Positions 56,501 through 64,000 of a stretch of 64,000 bases of DNA are shown here, in pieces. The first letter of the stretch is position 1; every line of letters starts with the position of its first letter. A model generated the notes under the pieces. The model worked only from the letters and a program-made list of their open reading frames with translations, did no database searches and had not been told where the DNA came from. Position numbers and translations under genes: made by a program. Origin of the DNA: Cornus controversa (Eukaryota > Streptophyta > Magnoliopsida > Cornales > Cornaceae); assembly GCA_026545225.1 (NCBI GenBank), contig CM048845.1, forward strand, positions 94,428,533-94,492,532. The letters run 5' to 3'.

Positions 56501-59500
56501 GATTTTCACAAGTCATTACCACTAAACCAGCAGAATGCTTTTCTGCATCTCCACCTTTCTGTAAATTTCTTATTCAACCAATAAAAGACCAGTCTTGAAA
56601 CCATAAATAAATAAATAATATATAACACAACAGGAACTTGATGTCAGCCACTTCATAAAAACAACCACCACCACCAAGCCTTTTCCCAACTACTTGGGGT
56701 TGGCTACATGAATTCTATGTTTCCATTCCACTCTATTTAAGGCCATAGCCTCAGTCAAACCACATGCTATCATATCCTTCCTTACTAACTCTACCCATGT
56801 CAACTTTGGTCTTCCTCTTTCCCTAGTATTACCCTCAATGTGAACTATGTCACTCTTCGTAACTGGAGCACCTAAAGGTCTTATTTGCACATCTCCAAAC
56901 CATCTTAACCGACTTTCTCAGCTCTTCATAAATAAATAACAACAACCAAACTTTATATATTATCAGTACCAAAGAACTCAAGCCCTCCATAACGGTAGAA
57001 CCTTTACCACACCACTCTAAACCCAACAAATTAAATTTAGCAGCATAATACCATAAATTTCAAACATATTCTAGCCCATTTACACTCAGGCTGGAATCAA
57101 GTGCTTATCCTGTCTACACGTGGCGTTGGGATAGGTAAACCAAATACACCTAGCCTTTCACATTATTATGCACAAAGTAGCTGCTCTTAGACGTGGATCC
57201 ATATTCTCAAATCTTGCAACCCAAGCTTTTAATGCTGCAGAAAGCAATGACCCTATTCTAACCATTAACACATAAAACTTATATATTACCCATCCTACCT
57301 TTCAAACCCTAAATGTTAAAATATCCAAACCGTAGCCCACAGTAAACTACTAATAACAGAATTAATATGAAATGTCAAGTGTTCTACCATGTCACACTCC
57401 TTTTCATATAATTATTCAAAAAACCTAACTTGCATTATTCAAAGGACATTGTTCAAGAAACCAAATTTATATATCACATTCGTAAACCCAAACAGAATCT
57501 GGATACTTCTTCACGTTCTAAAATAGAAGGTCAGGGTTCAAGTCCCGTAGGGGCAAAAGTGGTTGTGTGAGTTTCTTGCCAATGTGGGGGAAAAAAAAAA
57601 ACTGGATAGAACCCTGACGCATCTATAGTCAGTAGTAACCATTGCCCAGTCCAGAACTAAGTCATCATACAGCAATACAGAACATAAACCTATCAGGAGA
57701 TTCAATTCAAGATAAGAATCATCACTTGGATCAACATTTTACCTCTCTCCAAGCAATACTAAGTTCTACATTTAGAAGACCAAGTAAAAAGAAAAATGTA
57801 AAAAAAATATTTTTATTAAAGAAATCTAGTAAAAAAACAAAAACAAAAAAACAAAGGTACTCATTAAACCGTTTGAAATATAAATTAAATTAAGCGGGCA
57901 ACCTCTGCAGTATGCTTGTAGAGAAATTGCAGCTGCTCGGGTTGAGATAAAATCCCTGTGTGCATTGAATGTCCGGAATCGACCCTGGATACGCTTTGCA
58001 GCAAAATCCAAAGCCTCAGCACGTCGGGAATCCAACACACCAATCTGACCAGCTCTAAGAAAAACTTTGGTCTTCCCTAACTGCAAACAGAAAGTTAATA
58101 AAAGCAAGAACATGTATAATATCGATAAAAGGAATATCCAACAATTGTCACTTTATAAAGCTTAAGGAAATTAACAATGGAAACAATTTTTTTAGGAAGG
58201 TAACAATGGAAACAGTTAATAATCTGAAATTATAAATAATTAAAACAAATTAAGACAGATTTTAGGATAACAATTTTAAAATGTAATCTGCAGAAACATA
58301 CTTGGAAATTCTCAAGCTTTAAATTTTGCAGTATTTTCTGTGTAGTAATTTTCTCGTCATAACTGTAAAAACATCAATAGGTAAGGAAAAAATCAGACAT
58401 TAAAATAATAGTACAGAATGAGGAAAAAGAATAAAAACAACAAAAAAGATAGAAAATATCAGCAACCAATGCACAACATATGTGAAGGGATCTGTATGGA
58501 TATACAGTAGAAAATTTTCATTATGGAAACGTCTAGAAATGGTCCCATTCATATACAAAGAGAATTAAACAATGCACACAACCATGTACTAGGAAAAAGG
58601 CTTGCCCTTAAATATAGCGGAATGGAAACATAGGATTCAATTAGCTGACCCCTAGTAGTTGGGAAAAAGGCTTGATTGTTGTTGTTGTTGTACACAACCT
58701 TGTACTGGTCCACTATACCACTTAATGGACAATTCAACAGCAAACCCTTCTTTCATCAAAAGCATGCATCATCATCATCCTTGCCTTCTATCCCATATGG
58801 ATGGGGTCGGCCACATGAACTCTCTTTGTCCATTCTTTTCTGTTACAAGCTATGTGTCCTTTTATATTTAATTTTTTAAAATCATTTCTAATTACTTCAT
58901 CTCATGTGAGTTTTGGTCAGACACTTTGACTCTTACCATCTATGCAAACAAATCTTTCTGCAAGGCTATACTTAACTTCTGATACGAGCAGCATCCAGCT
59001 CATCATACAATGTTTATCATGCGAGGAATTCACAAGATTATGGTTCTTATTGTGTATGTGGATAACATAGTGGTGAGTCTGGCGACTGGAAATGGCACTG
59101 AGGAAATGTTAAGGTTGAGAAGCTATATATCCAAAAAAATTGAGATCAAAGACTTGGATAAAGTGCTTTATTTCAGATTGTAAACCTGCTGCAGACACTC
59201 CCATTGAGGCTAACAGGTTAACCACTATCTTAACAATAATCAAGGTGATCAAGTTGATAAGAGGAGATATTAAAGGCTTGTTGGGAAACTCATATACCTT
59301 TTCCATGCTCAACCAGACATAGCCTATGCAGTTGGTGTAACCAGTCACTTTATACATAATCCACGTACTTTACATCTAGAGTAGTTTATCAAATATTGCA
59401 ATATCTGAACTATTCTCCAGGAAAGGTATCTATTCTCCAATCATGGTCATTTCAAACTCGAGGCATTTACAGATGCAGATTGAATAAGTTCAAGTGTTGA

Positions 59501-60621
59501 TAGAAGATCTACCTCAGGTTATTGCACCTACCTAGGAGGGAACTTAGTTACATGGAGAATCAAGAAACAATCTGCCATAACAATATCCTATGCAGAGGAT
59601 GGAAACAGAGCCATGGTACAGGGCATCTGTGAGTTTATATGCCTTGATGTGGGAATTAGGATTGGTAGGCACTAAACCAATAAAGACGTATTGTGATAAT
59701 AAGGCAACCATCAACATTGCTCATAACCATGTGCAGCATGACAGAACAAAGCATATTGAGATCGATCGACATTTCAGCAAGGAAAAGCTGTACAGCAGAA
59801 TGATTTGAATGCCTTTCGAAACTCCGAGGAACAGCTGGCTAATGTACTCATCAAAGGTCTTAGTAATCGGCCCTTCCATTCTATTGTATGCAACTTTTTG
59901 GATCTGATACCATGCTAGACTACCAATTGCCCCAAAGGCTTAAAATGTTACAAAGGTTGTAACTAAATATCCTTCATTTGGAAGAAAACAATTGTGATGA
60001 GGATCTTTATTGCAATATATTCATATTCACAAGACTTATATAACCATTTTATGGATGTTCTATTCCTTGATAGCACCCTCCGGCAAAAATAAAAAATTCA
60101 TAACAAAAATGCCAGAAAATCTACGCTCCCGTGGTGGTCAATTGGATTCTCAAGACAAGCAAGTATTTTGAAACCAAATCCCACATAAAATCATGAACTA
60201 TGCCTCTATAGACCATGAGGAATTGTATTCCTAAAAGTAAGGGAAAAATAATAATTGTAGAAGATGGAGGGCATCAAATTGGAAAAGCATGCAAAAAGAG
60301 GAAAAAAGAAACAAATGCTACTAAACAGAATGATGGATCACCGAGGTATAGTTCTACCAAAAAGATATTTGTTACCTATACACATTGACATGTTACTTGC
60401 AAAAGAAACAATGAACCGAAACAAGGAAACATGCAGTATAAACAATATGAGCAAATCATTTAGAAAGAATACTCAGAATAAGCACTATAAAACACACCAC
60501 CAGTAACCCACCTTCCATCCATAACATCCAAAGCTATTAATCCAAAGCGATCCACAAACTCATTATAAGTTTTCCGAGTGGGATAACCTGCCAGACTTAT
60601 CCGAACAGCCTCTAAAACACC
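26599..60621 (-). CDS. Class XI myosin heavy chain, C-terminal 866 residues, 22 exons
   Basis: Actin motor for organelle traffic and streaming. Minus-strand exons, 5' to 3': 60621-60512, 58362-58302, 58080-57903, 55329-55124, 53732-53613, 49159-49061, 48218-47997, 43517-43378, 38958-38847, 38602-38549, 38463-38374, 38174-38004, 37360-37208, 32936-32760, 30946-30812, 28375-28305, 28219-28120, 28027-27971, 27890-27834, 27742-27662, 27576-27494, 26722-26599. They join in frame to 2601 bases. Counting from the first visible residue: end of motor with [15 protein letters not shown], converter [14 protein letters not shown] (58-71), six IQ motifs (about 85-222), coiled coil (about 226-410), globular DIL-type tail (about 480-866) with [21 protein letters not shown] and IPFSTEDI. 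About 640 N-terminal residues lie beyond the right edge. The tail ending and gene neighbourhood suggest XI-F, but the subclass is not proven. The intron after 27662 lacks a GT donor. Introns reach 4.5 kb through insertions. Confidence 0.95.
27656..27661 (-). other. Apparent GA donor in the myosin tail
   Basis: The exon ending ...SVSNE (low end 27662) is followed on the minus strand by GAAAGT instead of GTAAGT; the next exon starts cleanly at 27576 after TTTGCAG with VVAQMREIL. Both joined pieces match class XI tails in phase. The substitution is at +2 only. Confidence 0.75.
29390..29634 (+). mobile_element. Miniature LTR retrotransposon (TRIM), 245 bp
   Basis: The left LTR, 29390-29505, starts TGTTAGCATAGTCCC and ends CCCATGGGTTTAACA. 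It is followed at once by TGGTATAAGAGC (29506-29517), a near match to the initiator-Met primer-binding site. After only about 60 more bases comes a purine tract GGAGGGGGAGAG and the right LTR, 29581-29634, which has lost about 60 internal bases but shares GCCGGTTTTCAAGGATGAG and ends TGTAACA. The 5-bp duplication ATTCA flanks it at 29385-29389 and 29635-29639. There is no coding capacity. It sits in the myosin intron between exons 15 and 16, in antisense orientation. Confidence 0.85.
33300..34189. mobile_element. Non-autonomous hAT element with AACCCG-rich ends
   Basis: Terminal inverted repeats: left TAAGGGTGCAAGTCGG, right (reverse complement) TAGGGGTGCAAGTCGC. The 8-bp flanks GTAACAAG (33292-33299) and GTAACAAA (34190-34197) match at 7 of 8 positions, the duplication size of hAT transposases. 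Both subterminal regions are packed with CGGGTT/AACCCG words, the kind of clustered motif hAT transposases bind. Several low-complexity frames cross the interior; none has a transposase domain. It lies in the myosin intron between exons 13 and 14. Confidence 0.85.
34198..35351. other. Myosin intron DNA, nothing recognised
   Basis: AT-rich intron sequence with many poly-A runs between the hAT element and the next MITE. No coding or element signature seen. Confidence 0.5.
35352..35550. mobile_element. MITE-like inverted-repeat element, about 200 bp
   Basis: Left end GGGAAATGGTATTAACACTC and right end in reverse complement GGGATGTGATATCCACACTC align over about 27 bases and both continue into CCACTT(G/T). 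A second CTCATACTCCACTTGG lies inside. Target duplication not evident. Confidence 0.5.
35600..37077. mobile_element. Non-autonomous MULE, 1478 bp, perfect 9-bp target duplication
   Basis: TATTGTTTA occurs exactly at 35591-35599 and 37078-37086. The element starts GGGTAAATTACTCTTAGACC and, in reverse complement, ends GGGTAAATTACCCTAATACC; the inverted repeats continue for about 65 bases through CAAATTACTC and AGATTAAA. Nine-base duplications with long inverted repeats are the hallmark of Mutator-like elements. Inside, a block of about 210 bp (36248-36455) is tandemly repeated (36467-36663). The 106-codon frame at 35831-36151 is Ser/Thr/Pro-rich and not a transposase. It lies in the myosin intron between exons 13 and 14. 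Confidence 0.92.
37653..37872 (-). mobile_element. Second miniature LTR element (TRIM-like), minus strand
   Basis: On the minus strand a piece ending GGAGATGGTTGTTAACA (LTR, 37872-37800) is followed by TGGTATCAGAGC (37799-37788), an exact primer-binding site, about 60 bases of interior, and a second LTR-like piece TGTTAGAGGATTTAAAT...GATGGTTAACA (37725-37653). The two LTR-like pieces share AAAGTTACA, TTAAGCTTTTAGAG and GTTAACA. The 5' end is approximate. It lies in the myosin intron between exons 12 and 13. Confidence 0.7.
38959..39313 (-). repeat. Tandem duplication that copied the edge of a myosin exon
   Basis: The segment 38940-39137 and the segment 39138-39313 share GGAAATGG(A/G)AGTGAAAGAGG, TTTAATAGATAT and GGGCTTTAAAAATT. 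The second copy includes a decayed image of the first about 20 bases of the exon ending at 38958 (GAGCTGCTTCTCCAACCACA on plus, versus GAGCTTCTCCTCCAAACTAC). Its acceptor has changed from TAG to TGG. Confidence 0.7.
39314..43208 (-). mobile_element. RTE-type LINE with 17-bp target duplication (nested insert inside)
   Basis: GGCTTTAAAAATTCAAT is present at 39297-39313 and 43209-43225, exactly flanking the element. Minus-strand frames give endonuclease pieces (42960-43208; IISAYAPQ and GGDFNGHV), reverse transcriptase pieces (41754-42101; [20 protein letters not shown] and [11 protein letters not shown]; 41392-41634; VGLHQGSV), and the C-terminal RMLRWM...[11 protein letters not shown] (39473-39661). 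It ends at ATGATG repeats next to the left duplication. The catalytic FADD box reads ITND, so the enzyme is dead. It is 5' truncated within the endonuclease domain. It lies sense to myosin in the intron between exons 8 and 9 and contains the insert 39695-41103. Confidence 0.9.
39695..41103. mobile_element. MULE-like element nested in the LINE
   Basis: The left end GGGTAAATTACCTTGACCTC leads into TATTACTCTTAGATCAAAC; the right end in reverse complement shows CCTGAGGTTTGGACTTG and TTACTCTTAGATTAAAC. The inverted repeats are thus clear and of the same family as 35600-37077. It splits the LINE coding sequence between its reverse transcriptase and C-terminal pieces. A 9-bp duplication was not found, so the ends are approximate or decayed. 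Confidence 0.7.
44374..44541. repeat. Three tandem copies of a 56-bp unit
   Basis: Each unit reads ATTAAAAAAGGGTCATT, CCCAGTCTGATCCTTG, TAATCTAGGATGTTGGGTGG with one or two substitutions between copies. It lies in the myosin intron between exons 7 and 8. No coding capacity. Confidence 0.95.
45079..47200. mobile_element. Solo LTR, 2122 bp, with 5-bp target duplication
   Basis: The element starts TGTCACACCCCAAATTCC and ends AATCCGAGGTTTTACA, with the TG...CA ends of an LTR. GTTGA flanks it at 45074-45078 and 47201-47205. No primer-binding site, purine tract or second copy is present and no gag or pol frame is seen, so this is best read as a large solo LTR left by recombination; the size suggests a Ty3/gypsy parent. 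It carries an (AT)n tract at 45754-45781. It is the main reason the myosin intron between exons 7 and 8 is 4.5 kb long. Confidence 0.8.
49319..49436 (+). mobile_element. Left part of a copia LTR, split by an insertion
   Basis: The sequence up to CTGACTCTCATCT appears to resume at 51629 with CTTCTTTTTCCAGAACAG, and the resumed part ends just before a primer-binding site at 51709. I infer one LTR cut by the element at 49437-51628. The left boundary is a guess. Confidence 0.45.
49437..51628 (+). mobile_element. Gag-only LTR retrotransposon (TR-GAG type), gypsy-like
   Basis: Two 340-base LTRs (49437-49776 and 51289-51628) start TGATGTAGGACA and end GTCA. TTGGTATCAAAGCC (primer-binding site) follows the first, and GAAGTGGGGGAGAC (purine tract) precedes the second. 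Flanks CATCT (49432-49436) and CTTCT (51629-51633) match at 4 of 5. The interior, only 1.5 kb, encodes a Ty3/gypsy-type gag: [51 protein letters not shown]. The frame from 49807 is cut by one TGA at 50326 where relatives have Trp, then continues in the same frame to 50808. There is no protease, reverse transcriptase, RNase H, integrase or zinc knuckle, so the element depended on another for movement. The LTRs are very similar, so it is relatively young. It lies in the myosin intron between exons 5 and 6, antisense. Confidence 0.9.
51634..52760 (+). mobile_element. Ty1/copia fragment: LTR end, primer-binding site and broken gag
   Basis: TTGGTATCAGAGCAAGG (from 51708) is a copia-type primer-binding site. 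Near 52335 a gag start [17 protein letters not shown] is followed by KLNGINYLS and then stops; pieces [17 protein letters not shown] and [11 protein letters not shown] (52467-52650) in two frames are the copia UBN2-type gag. The fragment stops where LINE sequence begins near 52760. Confidence 0.75.
52760..53490 (+). mobile_element. 3' fragment of an L1-type plant LINE (zinc-binding region)
   Basis: Frames at 52760-53012 give [30 protein letters not shown] and [10 protein letters not shown], matching the zf-RVT (reverse transcriptase zinc-binding) region at the C-terminus of plant L1-type elements. The rest is frameshifted, and the 3' end becomes A-rich near 53460-53490. Confidence 0.75.
55654..55772 (+). 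mobile_element. tRNA-derived SINE
   Basis: A box-A-like GGGCACAACTTAGTGG is followed 40 bases later by a box-B-like GGTTCAAGTTC (about 55703-55713), then CCATAGGGGCAAAGTGGGTG, TTTCTTGCC and an A-rich end. Internal polymerase III promoter order and spacing fit a plant SINE. A second copy is at 57513-57601. Confidence 0.65.
56655..56890 (-). mobile_element. 5'-truncated RTE-type LINE, (TTG)n family
   Basis: The minus-strand frame ending near 56690 reads [20 protein letters not shown], then [16 protein letters not shown] and [13 protein letters not shown], then CCAAGTAGTTGGG and a short (GGT)n tail. Same family as 8046-8260. It is in the myosin intron between exons 3 and 4, sense to the gene. 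Confidence 0.75.
57513..57601 (+). mobile_element. Truncated SINE copy
   Basis: Box-B-like GGGTTCAAGTCCCG (57535-57548), then TAGGGGCAAAAGTGG, GTTTCTTGCCAA and a run of ten or more A. It matches the right half of the copy at 55654; the box-A half is lost. Confidence 0.6.
58625..58690 (+). mobile_element. Very short RTE-type LINE 3' end, (GTT)n tail
   Basis: GATTCAATTAGCTGACCCCT, AGTAGTTGGGAAAAAGGCTT and four to five GTT repeats form the plus-strand mirror of the 8046-8260 family. Only about 65 bases remain. Confidence 0.6.
58766..58940 (-). mobile_element. Short RTE-type LINE 3' end, (GAT)n family
   Basis: On the plus strand CATCATCATCATCCTTGCC is followed by ATGGATGGGGTCGGCCACAT and TAATTACTTCATCTCA, the reverse complement of the 3' ends seen at 15825 and 39314. 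It is heavily 5' truncated. Confidence 0.65.
58955..59960 (+). mobile_element. Ty1/copia pol remnant (reverse transcriptase/RNase H end)
   Basis: Broken plus-strand frames show a VYVDNIVV-like reverse transcriptase box near 59055-59075 (second catalytic Asp replaced by Asn), KSYLS and KDLDKVLYF-like pieces, then TDADW- and [12 protein letters not shown]-like RNase H pieces near 59470-59570 and [33 protein letters not shown] at 59690-59800. Stops and frameshifts are frequent. No LTR was identified. It is in the myosin intron between exons 1 and 2 of this window, antisense. Confidence 0.8.
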
Positions 60622-62050
60622 CTGCACAAAATCAAACACCACCATATGAGACTATTTTACAACTCCGTGTTGGAGAAAGAACCTACAGTGAGACAGAGGT
60701 AGACTAATGGATAAAAAGAGAGATTGAAAGAGAGTGTATGTCCATGTTCCTGTTTATATTACAATGAATTAGGAAGAAAAATAAATATGTGGCTGCACAT
60801 AATACTAGAACATGTAAACTTTTTCTGAACAAACAGAAACTTGCACAAATAATCACTTGAAAGAAACAAAAATAAATAAAAATACCCGTCGGTATGATGG
60901 AGCACAAAACCACATAAAATGTTTGGGTAAAAAGTATTATCCATAACCAGTGGAAAAGATGATAAGCTTTTCATAGATAGTTAAACATTATTAATAACAG
61001 ATTCACTCTACTCTCTCAATTTTTCTGTTAAGGCCTGAAAATGCCAACAGTACACAGTAAAAAATGGTAAACTTGTCTGGGATAGTATGTGACTCTTTGG
61101 CATGCCAGTGATTAAATTCTGCTTCTCTTCAACGAAATCTCTAGAGAGGATTAGATCAATGAATTATTATTAAAAAAATTATTCCCATAACAATTATGCA
61201 TGGAATAGTATGCAAACTAGTAAGCAAAGAGGAGTACAGAGTGCAGTTTTCATGATACCAACTTCAACAACAATTAAAGCATTAGCAATTGTCAGCTTTA
61301 TTAAACTAATTATTCATATCCATTCTTTAAGGGTGTTCATGTTTACCAAAAGGCAGTAGTCATTATGAGATGGAATCCCTCCCCATAGATGATATAAGCA
61401 CAATGTAGAAATACTTTAGTTAAAACCCAAGTTCATATAGTAATGGGAGATTTCTCATATGCTTATGTATCCTTTAGTTACTTTTTTGGTCAAAGCAGAA
61501 AAAAAAATTCAAGAATTCCAACACTTTGGAAAGGTCTGTACCATTATGCTGAGCAGTTCTTTAACCAATAATACTATTATGACAAAAAACTATTGAAGTT
61601 AAAATAAAAAATTTGAATAAGGTGATTTCCTTGGTAAATAGCAACTGTGGAGAAGAGAATTACAGTGCTTATATTTAGCCACACAATAGCACCCAGTAGA
61701 TAAGCACCGAGGATTCTAATAGCCACTAAAATGGTTCCAGTGACACAGATGGGCGATGTAAGAGACTTTATATAACGGATGCGTATACTGGAACTGCGAT
61801 TTTTATTTTTCATTTTGTGTCATATAGCTCCCTGAGAATGTGTACATTTGTTTTAAGCCCAAAAATCCCATCAATTTAGATATGTTACGAATATTTAATG
61901 AATTCTGTTTATTTATGAATCATGATTAAATAAAAAGTGATGAATTCGATATTTTTTTTATCTAAATTGCTGTCAGGGCAGAAGTGCTAAGCAATTTTAC
62001 CTTCACTACATTTATGAGCAAAACCAATCCAAAAAAATAATGGTGCCTTG
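60622..62050. other. Myosin intron DNA upstream of the first visible exon
   Basis: AT-rich, no exon of the myosin motor and no element signature found. The preceding motor exon must lie beyond the right edge, because the copia element at about 62100 follows. Confidence 0.5.
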
Positions 62051-62099
62051 AAAAGTGTCGTGTTGCTTAATGAAGTAAAAGTTCACATGGGTTCATCCT

Positions 62100-64000
62100 T
62101 GTTTCTATAAAAAGTATTAATTAGAGTTTGGAATTACTAAGAGTTAGCGTATATTAAGTAATTATTTTATATATTGGTGTTTCCTTATTTAGCTAGGAAT
62201 TAGTTGTCTAATTGATTCTGATTGATTGTATGATTGACTATCCTAAAATAAGATTGTGTATCATGTATAAATACCCTTGAGATATATGGAAAAAAGATAA
62301 GCCAATTTTTCAATTCAATTTGGTATCAGAGCTAAGGCAAAGAAATTCCACTGCTGCCTTTTTTTCTTTTCCCGACTGAAACCCTAATCCCGAAGAACTA
62401 CAGTTGCCGCCGTTTTTTCATCTCGTGCTGCCTACCTATCTTCCATCACCGCCCTACTCTAAACCCTAGCTGCCACCTTATCAATCTTTCCAACCCTTGA
62501 CGCCACTTCATTACATGATCATGTCTGCAAAAACAGATACAAGTAATTTTGACAGCAAGAAGCCTTCCACGGTGACCATTCACGAGACTTCCTCTCCAAT
62601 TCCTTCTATTAAATTGGATGGTGCTAATTATTGTGTTTGGTCTCAAATTTTGGAGATGCATAATGCTGGCAGAAAGAAGAAGGGCAATATTACAGGGAGA
62701 AAGGCTGCACCCGCAGAGAGTGATCCAAGCTATGATGAATGGGAGGCTGAAGACGCTCTAGTCAAGTCTTGGCTCATCAATTCCATGACTGACAAGCTGA
62801 TGTCACACTTTGTGCAGTGTGGAATGGCTAAAGAGGTTTGGGATGTGGTCAAGAGGAGCTATCTTGACGTTTCTGATTCTTCTCAAGTCTATGAATTGAT
62901 GAAGAAATCTTTTCAATCACGTCAGGGCGGTCGCCCTCTTGCAGAATATTAGAATGAGTTAAACTCAATATTCATGGACCAAATGATATGACGTGTCCAA
63001 TTGATATTGAGAAACAAAGGAAGCGTACTACTGAAGATTGGGTCTATATGTTTCTTGTAGGGCTTGATCACAGTTTGGATCAAGTTAGCAGTCGTGTCTT
63101 GGCCACCTCACCTTTACCAAGCCTGGAGGAAGCTTATTCTCTTGTCCGTCACGAAGCACAGAGAAAAGTCACCATGGGAACGGAAGATCACTCTGAGGCC
63201 TCCGCACTGGCTGTCCATAGAAATAATACTCGGCCAGCATTTTTTGCTCCTTCTACCGACTCTTCCTCTCGCTTCTACACCCACTGCAACAGCACCAAAC
63301 ATACAGTAGCTGTTTGCTGGAAGAAGCATGGTTATCCAAAGTGGAATAAGCTTAAGCAAGCCAAGAGAAAAAACAAGAAATCTGCTCAAGTTGCCCTCAC
63401 CGACACTACTCCTGCTTCTGCTTCTCATGTTTCTCGATTGTTTTCTCAAGAAGGTAATTCTGGTTCGGTTTTTATTTCTGCTGCCTCTAACACTTGGGTA
63501 ATTGATTCAGAAGCCACTGATCATATGACTAGTAAATCTTCCTTACTTGACTCTCTAATGCCCCTCACCTGTTAAGTCTATTCAGGTTGCTAATGGGACT
63601 CCTGTGCCGATTTCAGGGGCGGGGAATGTCTCACTTTCCCTCACTCTCTCCATGTCTTCTGTCTTACTTGCGCCTAACCTCTCTAATAGTCTTATTTCCA
63701 TTAGCAAGATTACCAAACATCTTAATTGTTCTGTAACCTTTCACTCTACTCATTGTGTGTTTCAGGACAACCTTACGAAGATGACGATTGGCATTGGTAA
63801 GGAAAGGGGAGGACTTTACTACTTGGAGGGGGCAGGGGAGTTGCAATATGAATCTGGTCGTGGTTTTAAAGTAGCAAGAGAGACCTCTGATAGAGAGAAG
63901 ATTGTTTTATGGCATTGTCGTTTGGATCATCCATCTTTTTCTTATTTAGAACGTTTATTTCCTCAGTTGTTTCGGAATGTTTCTGTTTCTAGTTTAAGGT
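62100..64000 (+). mobile_element. Ty1/copia retrotransposon, 5' part, runs off the right edge
   Basis: The LTR 3' half holds TATAAATA (62266-62273) and ends near 62317 (TTCA). The primer-binding site TGGTATCAGAGC is at 62321-62332. Gag begins at ATG 62515: PSIKLDGANYCVWSQILEMH, WEAEDALVKSWLINSM, then a stop at 62950-62952. It resumes in another frame at 62988-63575 with the tail of gag, a zinc knuckle that has lost its first Cys (YTHCNSTKHTVAVCW), and the protease motif WVIDSEATDHM, where DSG has become DSE. Beyond it a pre-integrase-like LWHCRLDHPSF lies near 63907-63940. It is therefore defective. The LTR start is not defined. It is antisense to the myosin gene, probably within one of its introns. 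Confidence 0.85.

Overview
The window is nuclear DNA of a flowering plant, most likely a woody eudicot with a fairly large genome. The evidence is three spliced genes with plant-specific families, AT-rich introns, and dense remnants of typical plant transposons (copia, gypsy-like, RTE-type LINE, SINE, hAT, MULE, TRIM). Nothing in it looks bacterial or organellar.

Three protein-coding genes organise the window. (1) GPA1, the heterotrimeric G-protein alpha subunit, is on the plus strand: coding exons 8636-18235, 13 exons, 384 residues, with a probable leader exon near 6380-6918. (2) A secreted GH9 class-B endo-beta-1,4-glucanase is on the plus strand: 22035-24970, 8 exons, 490 residues. (3) The last 866 residues of a class XI myosin are on the minus strand: 60621 down to 26599, 22 exons. 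They cover the end of the motor, six IQ motifs, the coiled coil and the globular tail; about 640 N-terminal residues lie beyond the right edge. The glucanase and myosin are tail to tail, 1.6 kb apart. From memory, the Arabidopsis counterparts GPA1 (At2g26300), myosin XI-F (At2g31900) and GH9B8 (At2g32990) share chromosome 2, so this may be a conserved block. I see no functional pathway linking the three, although all are connected with growth and cell-wall or trafficking processes.

The left end (1-6300) is repeat-rich: an open reading frame from a caulimovirid-type endogenous pararetrovirus running off the left edge, a clean 229-bp MITE, and a compact LTR element. The myosin introns are a transposon museum: a 2.1-kb solo LTR, a gag-only LTR element nested in a copia LTR, a 3.9-kb RTE-type LINE with a 17-bp target duplication that itself holds a MULE-like insert, a hAT element rich in AACCCG motifs, a MULE with a perfect 9-bp target duplication, two miniature LTR elements (TRIMs), tRNA-type SINEs, and copia remnants. 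A fresher copia element begins near 62100 and runs off the right edge.

The most interesting points are splice-related and structural. The GPA1 P-loop microexon uses a GC donor. One myosin tail intron appears to start with GA instead of GT, and the nearest GT would truncate the protein. GPA1 has an in-frame upstream ATG that would bury its lipidation signal. Two tandem copies of a 44-bp perfect palindrome differ only by paired, symmetry-preserving substitutions. I did not find a wholly new gene system.
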